This document shows positions 49,501 through 61,100 of a stretch of 64,000 bases of DNA, piece by piece (the first letter of the stretch is position 1; each line of letters starts with the position of its first letter). Source of the DNA: Ptiloglossa arizonensis (lineage: Eukaryota; Arthropoda; Insecta; Hymenoptera; Colletidae); contig NC_135049.1 of the NCBI RefSeq assembly GCF_051014685.1, forward strand, positions 30,707,531 through 30,771,530, given 5' to 3'. The position numbers and the translations under genes are program-made. The notes under the pieces are model-generated. The model saw only the letters and a list, made by a program, of their open reading frames with translations, had not been told where the DNA came from and did not search any database.

Positions 49501-52097
49501 TTAAAAGTGAAACTACGATCAAATCATTGGAAGGAAAATTAAATAACGCGGAGCTGGAATTAAGTAAAGCTAGTACGTTGATTCAGGAACAGCGCACTGC
49601 GCTAGACGATACTAACTCTCAATTGGAAAAGGAGAGAAAATTGAATACAGAATTGTCTGATAAAGCGAAACAATTTGAGATAGAAAACGGTGAACTCAAA
49701 GAAATAATAAATGAAAATGAACATATCAAGAATAATCTTGTAGAAAAATCTGAAAAAATGTTGAATCTTGCAAATGAATTAAAAAATAGTAAAGAAGAAA
49801 TTTTCTCTCTTCAGAAACAAATTAGTAATATGCAAGCGGAATTAGCTGCTTCTCAAGAAGAGACAAAGAATTTGCAAAAGATAAAATCTAAGTTAGAAGC
49901 AGATCAAAGTGCCACTCGTTGGTCTATTGAGGAATTAACAGAGAAATTGGCCACTGAAACAGAAAATCGTTCAAAATTAGAGTCCTTGATATCGGAAAAG
50001 GATTCTGTTTTCCAAGAAATTCAAAATAAATATTTGGAATTACAAAAATTAAACGAAGCTTTAATAGTTAGTAAGGAAACTACAGAGAAAAATCTCACAA
50101 CTTCATTAGATACTACATCTAATGAAGTCAAAGAATTGAAAGACAAATTAAATAGTGCGACAGAAACTATTAAAATTAAAGAAGACGCATTTATTCAAAT
50201 GAAAAAGGAAGTTGAACGAACTGAAGCACAAATTTTGAAACTGAACGATACTATTGTTTCTATGAAACAAGAACAAACACATAACATGGAAGAAACTAAG
50301 AAAGTACAAGAAGCACTTTCAATAAAAGAGAAGGAAGTCAATGACATGGCAGAAACAAAGAATTCTCTAGAGGATAAGGTAAAAATGCTAGAATCACAAT
50401 TGAAAATTATAAGAGAAGAATTAAGTGTAAAAAGTCATTCGCTTCAAGAAATGGAACACCTGGTTAAAGAACTGAAAAACACCAAAGATGAATCTGTGAT
50501 GAAATTACAAAGCACTTTAGAGTCTGAAATTAAGTCTAAGCAAATTGAATTCGAGACTGTACTCCAAAAGAATTCTGAGTTAGAGCAAAAACAGCTTTCA
50601 CTTCAAGACCTGGTAGACAAACAAATTAGTGACTTAAATAATAAGAAAGCAATAATCGATAAGTTAACAGGACAACTTAAAACGTTAGAAAATACACAAA
50701 CAGAGACACTAAAGGCTCATGAGCAAACGAAAAATGAGGAATTCAAGTTTGTTCAGAATAAGTTGAATGAAGTAAATAAAGAGATTGGAAATTTAATAGA
50801 TACTAAAAAGTCCCTTGAAAAGTTGCTTAGAGATCGAGAAGAGAACATCGAAATTTTGACGAATACTATAAAGAATAAAGAAAAAGAAGCCGACAAAAAC
50901 ATGCAGAACATGATGGAAAAATTAAATCATATATCCACAGAATCAGTACAATTAAAGGAGGCAAACAGTAATTTGTAAGTATACTTGCAAAGATTTTTAA
51001 CCATTTTTACAAATTTTCGTGTAACATAAATATATACTTTTTTTTAGGGAAAGGGAGAACAAACAACTTAATGTTAAGTGGGCGGAAGCAACGAATGAAT
51101 TGAAACTAAATCGTGAAGGCACAAAGAATAATTATGATGTAAGTTTTAATTTTTAATTTTAAGATACAGATGTGCTGGACAAATAATATATTGATCATTC
51201 ATACTTTAGGGAGCTGGAGGTGATATGGAACAACAAATAGGTAAGTTTTTTTAATAATACAAATTAATTTTCATTTTAGAACTTAATATCAACTACATTG
51301 TAAAATTTAATTGTTGATTTCAGTTCAAGATGTTAATACCTTAAAATTGGTAGAGGAAAGTGACACTACTTTTTTAAGAGATCAAATAGATTTCTTAAAT
51401 TCCGTGATAATAGATTTGCGGAATAAAAATGATGCTTTAACGTGTAAAATTAAAGTTCTCGAAATGGGAGTACCTGCTAACGAAGCTGATGAGTATACCC
51501 AGTTCGTAGCATTGAATTTTTATATAACTTACTATTATTCCGATAACAATAATAGATATATTATTTGTATATTAATCGACTAATTTTAGGAGCACGTTAA
51601 AAAAATGTATGACCAAGGCACGTGTGTTCTGTGATATTTGTGATCAATTCGACTTACACGAAACAGAAGATTGCCCATGTCAATCTGAAGAGTTATCAGA
51701 ACCAGAGAAAATTGCAAAAAGGACATTAACGGAAAGACCATACTGCGAAAACTGTGAAAGTAAGAGTTCATTGTTTAAATACATAAAAATTGCAATTCTT
51801 GTTGTGTCTGTTTATAATATTTTTTTTCCTAAAAGAAGAAATAGGCGTTTGAGATATTCTACAAAGAAGTTTCTAAGATCGCCAAAATATTTTTATATGA
51901 ACTAACATCTTTCCGTAACTACACATTATTTTTTATTTTATTAAATAACAAATTTTTGTTAAGATACATGTTTTCTCTCGAACTAACTATTCTATCCATC
52001 TTCCTACTTCTATGTATTTCCATTTATGATATTCTTTAATTATTTTACAGTGTTTGGACACGACATTTTTGATTGCGATGATGCCGAGACGTTTTAA
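34547..52097 (+). CDS. CLIP-190: CLIP-190 (CLIP-170 homologue), microtubule plus-end tracking protein
   Basis: CLIPs bind growing microtubule ends and link them to dynactin, organelles and actin motors. Coding exons: 34547-34658, 41070-41222, 41291-41485, 42686-42887, 43607-43826, 44654-44698, 45777-45917, 45996-46160, 47616-47796, 47866-48537, 48606-48703, 48777-49089, 49157-49308, 49383-50974, 51048-51138, 51210-51240, 51324-51501, 51590-51759 and 52051-52097. They total 1585 residues and every phase agrees. Two CAP-Gly domains ([20 protein letters not shown] and [20 protein letters not shown]) are separated and followed by Ser-rich basic linkers. A coiled coil of about 1100 residues follows, then two zinc knuckles ([18 protein letters not shown] and [21 protein letters not shown]) and the EEY/F-like terminus ETF. 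The donor at 51502 (GTTCGT) is weak. CAP-Gly exons are GC-rich while coiled-coil exons are AT-rich. Confidence 0.95.
34659..39909 (+). other. CLIP-190 first intron, nothing recognised
   Basis: Composition switches sharply from AT-rich to CpG-rich near 35,040. No supported exon was found on either strand. Alternative untranslated first exons are possible. Confidence 0.5.
39910..39987 (+). CDS. CLIP-190: Alternative first coding exon of CLIP-190
   Basis: The frame reads [20 protein letters not shown] from the ATG at 39925; an in-frame ATG at 39910 gives five more residues. It ends in phase 1 at a GTAGGT donor, exactly the phase of the 34547-34658 exon, so both can join the exon at 41070. The ATG at 39925 has a good context (CCAAATGG). 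It implies a second promoter within the 6.4-kb first intron and a CLIP-190 N-terminus lacking the Pro-rich leader. Confidence 0.6.
39988..41069 (+). other. CLIP-190 intron, nothing recognised
   Basis: 1.1-kb intron with a poly(T) run near 40007-40022. No supported feature otherwise. Confidence 0.5.
41070..41485 (+). CDS. CLIP-190: CLIP-190 exons for CAP-Gly domain 1
   Basis: Exons 41070-41222 and 41291-41485 encode the first CAP-Gly domain. It begins near [20 protein letters not shown], carries the GKNDG signature across the splice junction, and is followed by the ligand-binding region reading [17 protein letters not shown]. Then comes a Ser/Thr/Pro linker. The usual CLIP motif after GKNDG is SVAG as here. 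Phase 1 at both outer ends lets alternative leaders splice in. Confidence 0.93.
42339..42346 (+). promoter_or_regulatory. TATA box candidate, upstream copy
   Basis: TATAAAAG, 347 bp before the second CAP-Gly exon, with an initiator-like TCAGT only about 18 bp downstream, which is closer than the normal spacing. Weaker than the copy at 42571. Confidence 0.25.
42571..42578 (+). promoter_or_regulatory. TATA box of a possible internal CLIP-190 promoter
   Basis: TATAAAAG is followed about 32 bp later by an initiator-like ACAGTGA. The first ATG of the downstream exon (42695, [19 protein letters not shown]) is in frame with the second CAP-Gly domain. A transcript from here would encode a CLIP-190 with only one CAP-Gly domain. 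Confidence 0.4.
42686..43826 (+). CDS. CLIP-190: CLIP-190 exons for CAP-Gly domain 2 and Ser-rich linker
   Basis: Exon 42686-42887 holds the second CAP-Gly domain ([40 protein letters not shown]). Exon 43607-43826 completes it ([18 protein letters not shown]) and adds a basic Ser-rich linker ([26 protein letters not shown]) typical of the phosphoregulated, microtubule-binding linker in CLIPs. Splice phases are 1 to 2 and 2 to 0. Confidence 0.93.
43827..44653 (+). other. CLIP-190 intron, nothing recognised
   Basis: About 0.8 kb, increasingly AT-rich. Read-through of the preceding exon stops within 25 bases. Confidence 0.5.
44699..45776 (+). other. CLIP-190 intron, nothing recognised
   Basis: AT-rich 1.1-kb intron between the 15-codon exon 44654-44698 and the first coiled-coil exon. 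Confidence 0.5.
46733..46885 (+). CDS. CLIP-190: CLIP-190 composite exon: 7-residue microexon or tail-anchored C-terminus
   Basis: An acceptor with a good pyrimidine tract (TTTATTTTCAG) precedes 46733. The frame, phase 0 and matching the exon ending at 46160, reads KERTEQC and then meets a perfect GTGAGT donor at 46754. Using that donor gives a 21-nt in-frame microexon that joins 47616. Without it, the frame continues [14 protein letters not shown], then a hydrophobic stretch [20 protein letters not shown], then SSQFYPKAI and a stop at 46885. That is one clean single-pass membrane segment with a nine-residue end, the layout of a tail anchor. The resulting protein would keep both CAP-Gly domains and about 120 residues of coiled coil but lose the long rod and zinc knuckles. 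The segment is more GC-rich than its intron, as expected for coding sequence. Confidence 0.6.
   Translation, partial: KERTEQCVSIPWQLFGPEERLMALFFCTASLIVTVVISFSISSQFYPKAI
46886..47615 (+). other. CLIP-190 intron, or 3' UTR of the tail-anchored isoform
   Basis: AT-rich 0.7 kb with an (ATTT)n run at 47256-47280. No canonical AATAAA close to the 46885 stop was spotted. Confidence 0.45.
47256..47280 (+). repeat. (ATTT)n microsatellite
   Basis: About six copies of ATTT within a CLIP-190 intron. Confidence 0.8.
47616..51501 (+). CDS. CLIP-190: CLIP-190 coiled-coil exons
   Basis: Nine exons encode the long alpha-helical rod: heptad-like, Glu/Lys/Leu/Asn-rich, with almost no Pro or Gly. The largest exon, 49383-50974, alone gives 530 residues. 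The rod dimerises the protein and lets it fold back on its CAP-Gly head (family knowledge). Codons are AT-ending, unlike the CAP-Gly exons. Confidence 0.92.
51590..52097 (+). CDS. CLIP-190: CLIP-190 zinc-knuckle exons and C-terminus
   Basis: Exon 51590-51759 carries the first knuckle ([18 protein letters not shown]) and begins the second (YCENCE). Exon 52051-52097 completes it ([15 protein letters not shown]) and stops. In CLIP-170 these knuckles and the terminal EEY/F-like ETF bind p150Glued and the protein's own CAP-Gly domains. The GTAAGA donor at 51760 is good; reading on into the intron gives a Lys/Arg-rich tail to 51905, which I consider unspliced intron. Confidence 0.93.
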
Positions 52098-53290
52098 CAG
52101 CGTGTTGTTATTCGTAGTCCTATTTCACTGCTTGTCAAAGATCCTAGACACAAAAAAAGACCTGTTACGATTTTGCAAAGTATATTCTTATATAAAAGAG
52201 TTTAACGCAGCCGTTGTATGTATGTCTTCCTACATAAGGATGTGCGTATCCACTCAAAAACGTCAATGATTTGGTGAAAAACCTATGCTCCCCATATTAA
52301 ACCTATAGCTTTAAAGTCTATATACGTTCACAGAAACGTTTTGTGTTTACATCATTCTACTTCCAGCTAATTGTTAAAGTACAAAGTGATACAGTTCAAT
52401 TATAGGTCAAATATACAGCTAAGTTAGTTACGATATATTGTTAAATCGTATATTAATTTATAAGAAGGGAGCATATATTGTCAAAATATGCACAATGAAA
52501 TGTTACATGCATACCGTGCAAGCAAGACTTACAGAAGTCAAGTGTAATTATGTACATAACAATTATTTATATTAATCTATATATGTATTTAATATTTATT
52601 TAGCGTTCGGAAATGCAACATAATCAGTAATAGTTCCTTTACTTGAAGAATTAAGTGCTCGATCCATTAGAATTAGAAGTGAGGAGTCTCTTCAGCCATT
52701 TTCTAATACTTGCATCGATTCTTGTACTAATATTAGAAAAAAATACTTGTACTAATTGGTGGTACATTTTTTCTGAAAAAATATTTGTACATCCAATGTA
52801 ATATAAGCAAATATTTCTTGCGCGTTGTTTTTTGCTTTAGCCATCGACGTTTGTACAAAAATGGTTTTGGTAGAATTGTACTACTCGGACCTGTTATTCT
52901 CTTGCCTTTCAACTTTGAGCCTTACTAGAGGGTTGATAATATTCACTCGATTAGTTTTGTCTTCAAGTGTACATTTGATAAATTAGAACCATGCTTTGTA
53001 GTTAAGAAAAATAAAATTCTAATAGACTGATTATAATATTTTTCATACCTTTCCTGTTTTTAAAACAAGCATTCGAGGTTTTGAATATGTTAACACGTAA
53101 ATGTTTAGAATATAATTTCTTTAAACTGTATTTATTTTCTTCTTAATATGTATATGTACAGGTATCAATTATTCTCATTTTATTTAGTAAAATGAATCGG
53201 GTCACTGTCACCGTGTAATACAAAATTCTATAATTGACAATTTATTTACATAATTGTATAAGTTCCATAAATAATTGGAGAAACTATGAC
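52098..53290. other. Convergent 3' region of CLIP-190 and RPB11
   Basis: AT-rich, no coding signal. It contains plus-strand AATAAA near 53010 for CLIP-190. RPB11 ends on the other strand at 53291. Confidence 0.5.
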
Positions 53291-53932
<642 letters not shown>

Positions 53933-54055
53933 TTAAAAATTTCAATTTCTAACATAGAATCACAATACTTCGTCATAACATTGAAAAACTTATAACTACA
54001 CTGCGTTATATTATGTTTGAATCAAATTATTGCAACCACAGGTGCATCCCAGCTA

Positions 54056-54067
54056 CAGCGCCATCTG
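54056..54067. promoter_or_regulatory. CTCF-like motif near the RPB11 promoter
   Basis: CAGCGCCATCTG resembles the core of the insect CTCF consensus (AGCGCCATCT). It lies about 180 bp upstream of the RPB11 start codon. A single short match is weak evidence. Confidence 0.25.
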
Positions 54068-54888
54068 TAACTATTTGTCTAAATAAGAATCAACAGATGA
54101 TTGGATTTATCGTCAATGCAGTATTTAAGTGCATTAATGTTATATAACTTTTACATAGAATATTGGAATTCATTCTCAAAACAAAGTGATATATACTTAA
54201 TAAATAATAATTAAATCTTTGGAGTGATCATTTATTTATAAAAAAAAAGCGAATATCTACCTAACGATAACAACCAGACCGAATTATTCTTAAAGCTAAT
54301 TTAGCGCTTTCAGTGGCAAAATGCTTAAGTTTGTAATAAAATAGTTTGCCATTTTGTCACTAGTTGGCATTATATAAAAATTCTGTATACCGACGCTGCA
54401 GTCCCAGTTCACGAATGTATATAAACATATAATACATTCTACTTTCACTATGCATTTGTAAGTATATTCATACTTTTATATCGTTTTACTTACACTACTG
54501 TTACTACTACCACTGCTGCTACTGATCACGAGTGGGACCATAGTTTAAACAATATTAACGGTATCCTAAAAGAAATAATGGCTTAAGAGCCATCAATTTG
54601 TTGAAATATTCGGTTAAATCGCTTCCACGTTTCTTAACATTAAGGAGCATGTCAGAGAACTTCTTTTAATTGCAAAGATTGTCCATCCTAATCGGCTTTA
54701 TATTTAGACTAGTTACTTAATGTATAAGAATAAATTGTATATTGTGGTACAGAAAATTTTTTGCGGCACATAAGAATGTATGATACTTAAAGTATAACGA
54801 TAAAAAGTAGGAATATGATTGTAACTGGAAAAAACATGTATGTTATACTAAATAAATCAAATATATTCAGAATATATCATATAGTTTT

Positions 54889-55187
54889 ATTACATCTTTC
54901 CTCTCCCTCTCCTGCATTGCTATGAATCATTTCACTAATAATTGAACTACGTCATTTCCAAAAATCCGCGAAAGAGGAATACCTCCTCGAGTATCATGTT
55001 CTCCTGATACCAAAGTCTGAAAATCGGCAAAAATTTGAGGAAATGTCTGATTTTTGAACTTTAGTATCAGGAGAGTACGATAGTCAAGTAGGTATTCCTT
55101 TTTCGCGGATTCTTGGAAATGACGTCATTCAATTATTGATGAAGTGGTTTATGGCCATGCAGGAAAGGGAGAGGAAAGTTGTAATTA
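54889..55187. mobile_element. Foldback/MITE-like element, full-length imperfect palindrome
   Basis: The two ends are inverted copies over about 140-150 bp each. The left arm's CTTTCCTCTCCC, AATAATTGAA, TCATTTCCAA, ATCCGCGAAA, GGAATACCT and TCTCCTGATAC all recur in order on the opposite strand of the right arm. Only about 20 bp around 55030-55050 form the loop. Arms differ at roughly one base in seven by eye. No ORF is present. The size (about 300 bp), AT-rich setting and structure suit a non-autonomous DNA transposon; the family is not identified. Confidence 0.75.
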
Positions 55188-55569
55188 ATAATAACATACA
55201 TATTTCTTCCAGGAAAATTCTTGTTTAGCCTACATGAGAAGAGTATTTAATCATGTACAGTATAGAAATGGTGTTTCCACCTAGCAATAAAGAGCGAAAC
55301 TATTTCTCTACAAACTTGGTCGTTTCGCCGTTGGGGGCACTGTTCAAGATTTGTAATTTAGTTCAGTCTGTTGATCGCAAGATGGCTGGACTTTATGAAG
55401 ATTTTAGACGAATAGAATGCTTTGTGAATATATCTATGGTTGTATAGTCAGGGGGAAGACTGGTGGGATCTAACTTACCATTCTTATGTGACAAGATTCT
55501 GTGCCCTATTTATATTGTTACATTTAAGAAGCACTTTATTTTTTATTGTGGCAATGTATTATTGATTCA

Positions 55570-58197
55570 ATGGGTTTTCAAAGGATTAGATTTGCTTTCT
55601 TGGGTAGAAACTATGGACATAATTTTCGTTGGTTAATACGGAATGCATCGTCCAACAGCAATCAGTACAAATTTGACGTTATTGTTGTTGGTGGTGGTCA
55701 TGCTGGTACAGAAGCGTGTGCAGCTGCTGCTAGGATGGGTGCCAGCACCTTGTTGGTTACTCACAAAAAGAGTACAGTAGGTATGAATTTTGTCGATTGC
55801 TTAGAATCAATTGTTATCGAATCTGTACTTAGAACGATATCTCGAACAACAGGAGAGATGTCGTGCAATCCGTCCTTTGGTGGAATTGGTAAAGGAAATC
55901 TCATAAGAGAAGTTGATGCGTTAGATGGAGTTTGTTGTCGTATATGTGACCTCTCTGGAATTTCTTACAAGATATTAAATAAGCGCAAAGGACCAGCCGT
56001 ATGGGGGTACAGAGCACAGATCGATCGTGATTTATACAAGAAACACCTTCAGGAAGAACTTTTCAATACACGAGGCTTAGAAATATGCGAATCTTCCGTA
56101 GAAGATTTAATTATACAGGGAGATAAGCCAAGTTGTCATGGAATAATTCTAAGTGTGTCCATTCGTATTCTAATAAAGACGTATAATTAGTTTTAAAAAA
56201 TTCAATTTTTCTAAAGTATTGCATTGCAGAGGATGGAACAAAGATATACAGCAAAGCAGTTATTATAACAACGGGTACGTTTTTAAAAGGTCAAATTAAT
56301 ATTGGCTTAGAGAAAAGACCTGCTGGTAGACTCGGAGACGACCCTAGTATCGGTCTAGCCGATACACTAGAAAGAGTTGGATTTAGAATAGGAAGATTGA
56401 AGACTGGTAATTTTCGTTACGGTTCAACTTTCTTTTCTATATAGATACGTATAAGAATTTTTAATTTTGTTTTACGTTTTATTAGGAACTCCACCGCGAA
56501 TAGAATCATCTACTATAGATTTTTCTAAATGTATAAAGGACCCGCCGGATCCAGTATCAACACCTTTCTCGTTTATGAACGAAACAGTCTGGCTACCGGT
56601 AGAAAAACAGCTATCTACTCACATAACGTTTACAACCGAAGCTGCTGCAAAGGTAGTAACGGATAACATGCACTGTAATTCGCACGTAACAGAGGAGCTA
56701 ACGGGACCCCGGTATTGTCCGAGCATAGAGAGCAAAATTTTAAGATTTAAGTCGATCGCGCACCGAATTTGGCTAGAACCAGAAGGGTTAGACTCACCTG
56801 TAATATACCCGTCTGGATTGTCGTGTACACTTCCAGCCGAGAGACAGGAGGACCTTATTAAATGTGTATTAGGATTAGAAAATGCTAAAATGCGTGAGTT
56901 GTTTTCTTTAATTGCGCCTAATGTGTTCAATCGATTTTGTATAATTTTTACTATTTTTTGTGCAGTGAAACCTGGTTACGGAGTGGAGTACGATTACATA
57001 GATCCCAGAGAACTAACCGTAAGATTGGAAACAAAAAAGATCCCAGGATTGTTTCTCGCTGGACAGATAAATGGTACTACTGGCTACGAAGAAGCAGCTG
57101 CGCAGGGGATTGTGGCAGGTGTTAATGCTGCGGCCAAGGTAAATCCAACGTTTACCCGATTTATTGGATTTTGCAATTTACTCGCGCAATGTATCTCTCA
57201 GGTTTTCGAGAAAAAACCATTGATAATAAGCCGAACGGAGGGCTACATCGGTGTTCTCATCGACGATCTCATTAACCTAGGCACGAACGAGCCCTACAGA
57301 ATGTTCACCAGCCGGGCAGAATTTCGTTTAAGTTTACGACCGGACAACGCCGACAAAAGGCTCACTAAAAAAGGCTACGAGATAGGCTGCGTATCCGAGG
57401 AGAGAATGGCAAAGACCGAGAATATCTTATCGAAATTAGAAGACGGCATACAATTGCTCCAAAGCGAAAAAAAGTTGAATGCACATTGGCGAAAATTACT
57501 GAAATTTGTACCCTCCAAAAACGCTGAAGTCAAGACTGCCTTCGATATGTTAAACCCGACAGAAAATGACGTATCGATCGATATGCTACTTTCGGTGCTT
57601 CCCGATCGTTTCGGTCATCTCGCCGACGACCCGATCGTCGCCCGGAGATTAAAGGTTCGCAAATGTTATTTTTCGTAGTTGGTTCGCTCCCGTTTCAGCG
57701 CAGAAGACCGTAGCCGTCGCATCTTATTACGAGTAATATCGGTAAATCAGTACAGATTCGTTGTTGATTATTATGACCAATCAATTGATCTTCTAGATAG
57801 AAGCGACTTATGCACATGCCATTGTGGGACAACAGAAAGAGGTCAATGAAATTCGCAAGAACGAAGAGATGATAATACCTCCAGACATCGACTACAGCTT
57901 GTAAGTTTAATTATTCGGAATGAAAGTTATCAATATCCGTTAACGACCAACAATTGACTTTACGCATCGATTCAGGCTCCGAATGAACTTGTCCATAGAA
58001 GAAAGGGAAAAGCTCTCGGAACTGCAACCGTACACGGTACGTTTATTCGCAAATACGTACTCGCTTTCCTATTCGATACCTGTATCGTCGTTGTTTTTGC
58101 TTCGTAGATCGCTGCAGCCAGTCGAATCGCGGGTATAAGACCAACGTCTATATTGCAGTTGATATACCATATCAGGCGCAACACGGTTAGCGCGTGA
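55570..58197 (+). CDS. Mto1: MTO1, mitochondrial tRNA uridine-34 modification enzyme (GidA/MnmG family)
   Basis: With its GTPase partner GTPBP3, MTO1 installs the taurinomethyl-type group on U34 of mitochondrial tRNAs using FAD. Nine exons: 55570-55780, 55853-56152, 56230-56406, 56486-56893, 56966-57138, 57202-57654, 57797-57900, 57976-58036 and 58108-58197, totalling 658 residues. The N-terminus ([20 protein letters not shown]) is basic and acid-free, fitting a mitochondrial presequence. The FAD-binding [20 protein letters not shown] follows, then [47 protein letters not shown] and [15 protein letters not shown]. The GidA C-terminal helical domain is last ([19 protein letters not shown]). 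The first intron, 55781-55852, is 72 bp and stop-free in frame, so retention would insert 24 residues after the FAD loop. Confidence 0.96.
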
Positions 58198-61100
58198 ATT
58201 GTCATTTATTTCTTATCGTCGTAATAAATAAAGAACGTAACGTACGAAATCTACGGAGTCTTGTGTACCTTGTACGCGTATTATCGTTCACGTTCCTCGA
58301 ATAAACACATCGGCCATCTCTGGCCGAGAGTGTATCCAATGAAATTGTTCACCGAAACGTCGACCCAAATTCTCGAGATGTCGCTCAACTATCGGCGGGT
58401 AAACGTTCGACTTACGAACAGAGTAAACAGAGAGGTCGTTGCCCTTCTCGGTTTAGTCACCGGATGCACCGTGTCGACCAACCATCGATCCTCCTTAAAT
58501 ACAGGCATCGTGCACCGTTTGACGAGCATTATCGAAAGTCGATGTTTGCCCCCGTTTCGAAATCGCGCTACCGAGAAATTTTTAGTAGAATCAACGCCTT
58601 GTACTCGTTTCGTGGAATTCTCTCCGCGCGGTCACGAATTTTATCGTCGAGGGTCTAATTGCGGTACGACTGTAAAATTCGTTCGTTCAATAAGACTCCC
58701 CCCGTTAATTGTCCCTAACCTACAATGCGGTCGAAGTTTCCGTTTCGGACGAGGCGACCGACGACAGGAGTCCGTGACAGGGAAGTTGCTCGATCGAATT
58801 AACTAGGGTTCGTTCAGCTTCGAGCTTCTCGCTACCGAATCGATGATGCACAGGGTAAACGTCGTTACGAAATTATCGGGTTAATTTCATTTACGTTTAG
58901 GCAAAGGCCTGTACCTTCGTATCTTTGCGTACTTTGATCTCGGAGAGCGATCGACGATATTCGAGATCGCTTTCGGGAGGATCGATTCGACGTTGCAGTA
59001 TCATTGCTGGAAAATTACGAGGGAATTGATCGGCGCGTTGGACGATCGTGCGCGACTACACGTAAGATTAAAATCGTGCTACGAAAGGCATCCGATTATC
59101 TCGAAAGGTTGGTTATCTCCGATCGCGATCGTTTCGGTTTACAATTTTTCGAGAGACGATCGAACACGGATAAACCGAGATACCGTGCACCCGATGCAAT
59201 TTATCATTCGTTATCGAGTTATCGGTCGACACGATCGTCGAGCGCGCGCTCTGTAATAAAAAATAAACAGGAAACGTACTAACAGTTATCATTTATTTAC
59301 CATTAGTGCGATAGCAAATACTGTTACGATACATTGTACAGGAATGGTGTACGATCGGCCGTAGTACAGGGTCGTTGTAATCGTATAAACTCTCTACCAT
59401 AGTCGTCGGTTCTTTTCTACATCGGTTGAATCGAACGTGCGCGACGAGTTAATACTATTGTCTCTCTGCGTATATATAGCCTCCGTGTCGCCGAAGAGTC
59501 GACATTTTCCTCGGTTGTAACTTTTTCCCGCGACGAACGATATACATATACATATACGTGACTCCTCTGCATCGAATGTTACCGCCGGATGCAGGGAGGA
59601 GTGTAAAAAATATACAAAAAGTGACGAGCGATTTTGGCCGCCAAAATGGTAAAAACCTGCCGAATGCGCGGAGAATCCAACGTCGAAAGATAAATTTCGT
59701 CGACGTTCCAAACGCGTGACCTTTTCTCGGATCCGTGTCCCGATGGTGGAGGTGTTACACGGAATTCCGGCTTCTTTATCGTTCGATACGACTACGAGTC
59801 GAGGATTTTTCCAATCTCGGCGCCCGTGGCTACGACATACCAAGCAAGCGCGTTCCCATCGCGAACGTTCGTCGAATGTTACATTCAACGTTGGGTTTTC
59901 CGCGGCGCGGGCACGCGCACGTAAATTACGCGAAGGCACGCGGTCCTCGATAATCGGTTACGCGTTGCTCGACCGCGATCGCGGGCTTTTCTCCCGGAAC
60001 GATCGTCTCCTCCTCTTTCTTCTTCTACTCGAACACGTTCACCGCGTTGCCCTCGTAATTCACGCGTTTCTCCTTAACTCTACGCCTCTATACTGGCAAG
60101 CTACCGTGTACGTTTATACGCGTGTGTATACTCTATTATACCGGTGCTATCGATTCGAACCGAGTACCCGCGTACCGGGATGCCCGTCAAATACCCGAAA
60201 TTCGACACCGTGTTATTCTTCTTACGGGACATCGATCCGCGTGATTCGGAGCTGTATTTATACTTTGGTTTCTCGCGCGAGAAGAACGAAACGCGAAAGA
60301 AATATTTGCGTACGGTTAATTTTTCAGGAAGAATTGAAAAGAACGAGAATCGTCCGAAGAACATTGTTGATCTCGGTTGGTGTTCTCTGTCCGCGCGTAC
60401 AGTTTTGCACCGGAGTGTATTCGCGACCTTTGCCAGCGAAAGGGTTAAAGGGCCTAACGTCTCGGTAAACACAACCCTCGAACCCATTTGCCGGTAGCAC
60501 GGACATCTCGAGAGTTACGCAAAGCTCTCGTGGGCGGAGCGAGTCTCCTTACGAGCTCGAAGCTCCGATCGAATGATTAAAAATCGAACGCAGACACCGA
60601 GTTTGCGCGTTCTCGAACGTGGTAAGGTAAACAGGATGCTCAGCTAGGTATCGTGGTTCGCGCGTGTTTGAACGTTACGCGATACGCACCGTTCAATGTC
60701 TCGTTTGCCACGATCGGGTTCGTCTCGACGTAAAATTTGTCTTCTCTTCCGGTAAACGGGTACTTGGAGGTGTCTCGGTTATCGATAGCTCTACTCTCTA
60801 TACGTTACGTTTCTCTTATTGTTCGTTACGCCAACTACTCCGAATAAATTAGTTTAAGGCTACGGGTGTTTCTTAGCTTAGCAGATTACTCTATCTATCC
60901 GACGAACTATATTCGTCGTGTACGCCGAGTGTTAAGTAAATGTACAAGTGACGTCCGTCCAGCGACCAGTTCCCAACGACGAACGCGACACCGACGAAAA
61001 TCAACGGTTTATCCGTGATCTACGATTTCCCGAGTAATTTCGATTCGAAAGCGGCACTGGCGATTCGACAGTAAACGGAAAAATTCTCAACGATCGCGAA

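Noticed and set aside
51760..51905. Continuation of the CLIP-190 frame into a hydrophobic then Arg-rich tail
   Set aside because: A good GTAAGA donor and the matching second half of the zinc knuckle at 52051 show this is intron; retention cannot be excluded but has no positive support.
55253..55447. 64-codon ORF upstream of MTO1
   Set aside because: No similarity recognised, and it adjoins the MITE-like element; more likely leader or transposon-flank sequence.
59658..59910. Weak inverted repeat around CCAACGTCGAA and TTCAACGTTGG
   Set aside because: Only about 28 bp per arm with many mismatches; within chance for this composition.
59716..60468. 250-codon plus-strand ORF
   Set aside because: It overlaps 100-180-codon ORFs on the minus strand, is Arg/Ser/Thr-rich and has no motif or splice logic; long open frames are expected where stop codons are rare in CpG-rich DNA.
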